A program made the position numbers and the translations under genes. This document shows, piece by piece, positions 63,756 to 64,000 of a stretch of DNA of 64,000 nucleotides. The notes below the pieces were generated by a model. It was not told where the DNA came from. It ran no database searches and saw nothing but the letters and a program-made list of their open reading frames with translations. Where the stretch lies: positions 1-64,000 of the forward strand of contig NZ_CP029193.1 in the NCBI RefSeq assembly GCF_008642355.1, written 5' to 3'. Each line of letters opens with the position of its first letter. The first letter of the stretch is position 1. The DNA comes from Streptomyces venezuelae. GTDB lineage: Bacteria > Actinomycetota > Actinomycetes > Streptomycetales > Streptomycetaceae.

Positions 63756-64000
63756 GCCACCACTCTCCTCGGATCCATGGGGTGTGTTGTGCGCAGCGGT
63801 AATGTCCAGCGGTCCGGTCGACGGCGGGTGGAGCATGAATCGGGCGTACGCAACGCGCTGCGGGCCCGCGCGCGGGCGCCGCCCCGGGGCGCTCAAGTCG
63901 CCCTGGAACGGGGCGGGTTGCGGGACGCCGCCGGGGGGCTGTGGGGTCCACTCCCGCTCAACCGAGACTATCGGTGCCCCTTCAAAACTGATGCGACACC
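63756..64000. other. Right-edge region
   Basis: About 245 bp upstream of the minus-strand hydrolase. Positions 63780-63840 hold its likely promoter. No gene or repeat is recognised up to the window edge; the cluster may continue beyond it. Confidence 0.35.

Overview
This 64 kb window is high-GC actinobacterial DNA, almost certainly Streptomyces. Supporting signs are the codon use, GTG starts, many 1-4 bp stop/start overlaps, rare TTA codons in regulators, a SARP, an ECF41 sigma factor and Tat signals. About 7 kb of ordinary genes on the left are followed by a large type II polyketide gene cluster that fills the rest and may continue past the right edge.

Layout. (1) 0.3-7.1 kb, flank: Tat-exported NlpC/P60 protein, a MerR/HEAT-repeat operon with a near-perfect operator, two tiny secreted proteins, a RidA/HxlR divergent pair and an ArsR-like regulator. 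(2) 7.5-10.2 kb: StrR/ParB-like regulator (with TTA codon) and SARP. (3) 10.2-26.2 kb, nitrogen-nitrogen block: CreE-like N-oxygenase and CreD-like nitrosuccinate lyase (nitrite from aspartate), an O-methyltransferase-like protein of AlpH type, MFS pump, multicopper oxidase, JadR1-like response regulator, then a tight operon of ferredoxin, a large uncharacterised protein, amidase, glutamine-synthetase-like ligase, adenylosuccinate-lyase-like enzyme and GNAT. This set matches the hydrazine relay of the kinamycin and fosfazinomycin pathways (glutamylhydrazine). (4) 26.4-31 kb: VOC protein, AhpD-like protein, MMPL exporter, ECF41 sigma factor. (5) 31-43.3 kb: angucycline-type PKS operon (two-domain ABM oxygenase, cyclase, KS-alpha, CLF, ACP, ketoreductase, aromatase/cyclase, three flavin hydroxylases, hydrolase). 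(6) 43.3-51.3 kb: PPOX protein, two small ORFs, a second StrR/ParB-like regulator (with TTA codon), and an operon cysC-cysD-cysN plus a sulfonate-type ABC transporter. (7) 51.3-63.8 kb: three more flavin hydroxylases, a secreted TAP-like hydrolase whose nucleophile Ser is Asp, a sulfotransferase, AhpD-like protein, SDR, Rieske ferredoxin, class I glutamine-amidotransferase-like hydrolase, NmrA protein and an alpha/beta hydrolase.

How it fits together (inference): the PKS operon builds an angucyclinone; the ABM oxygenase and flavoenzymes oxidise and probably contract ring B; the nitrogen block makes glutamylhydrazine, which the AlpH-like protein attaches and the amidotransferase-like hydrolase may deglutamylate, giving a diazo- or hydrazine-bearing benzofluorene. 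What sets this cluster apart is a PAPS-supply operon that has cysDNC but no PAPS reductase or sulfite reductase, together with a sulfotransferase, which points to a sulfation step. Two regulatory circuits can be read from the DNA: three StrR-type inverted repeats that fit the two StrR/ParB-like regulators, and three ECF41-type promoters (TGTCACA-N16-CGTC) in front of the AhpD-like, MMPL and sulfotransferase genes. No phosphopantetheinyl transferase, glycosyltransferase or starter-unit genes are in the window.
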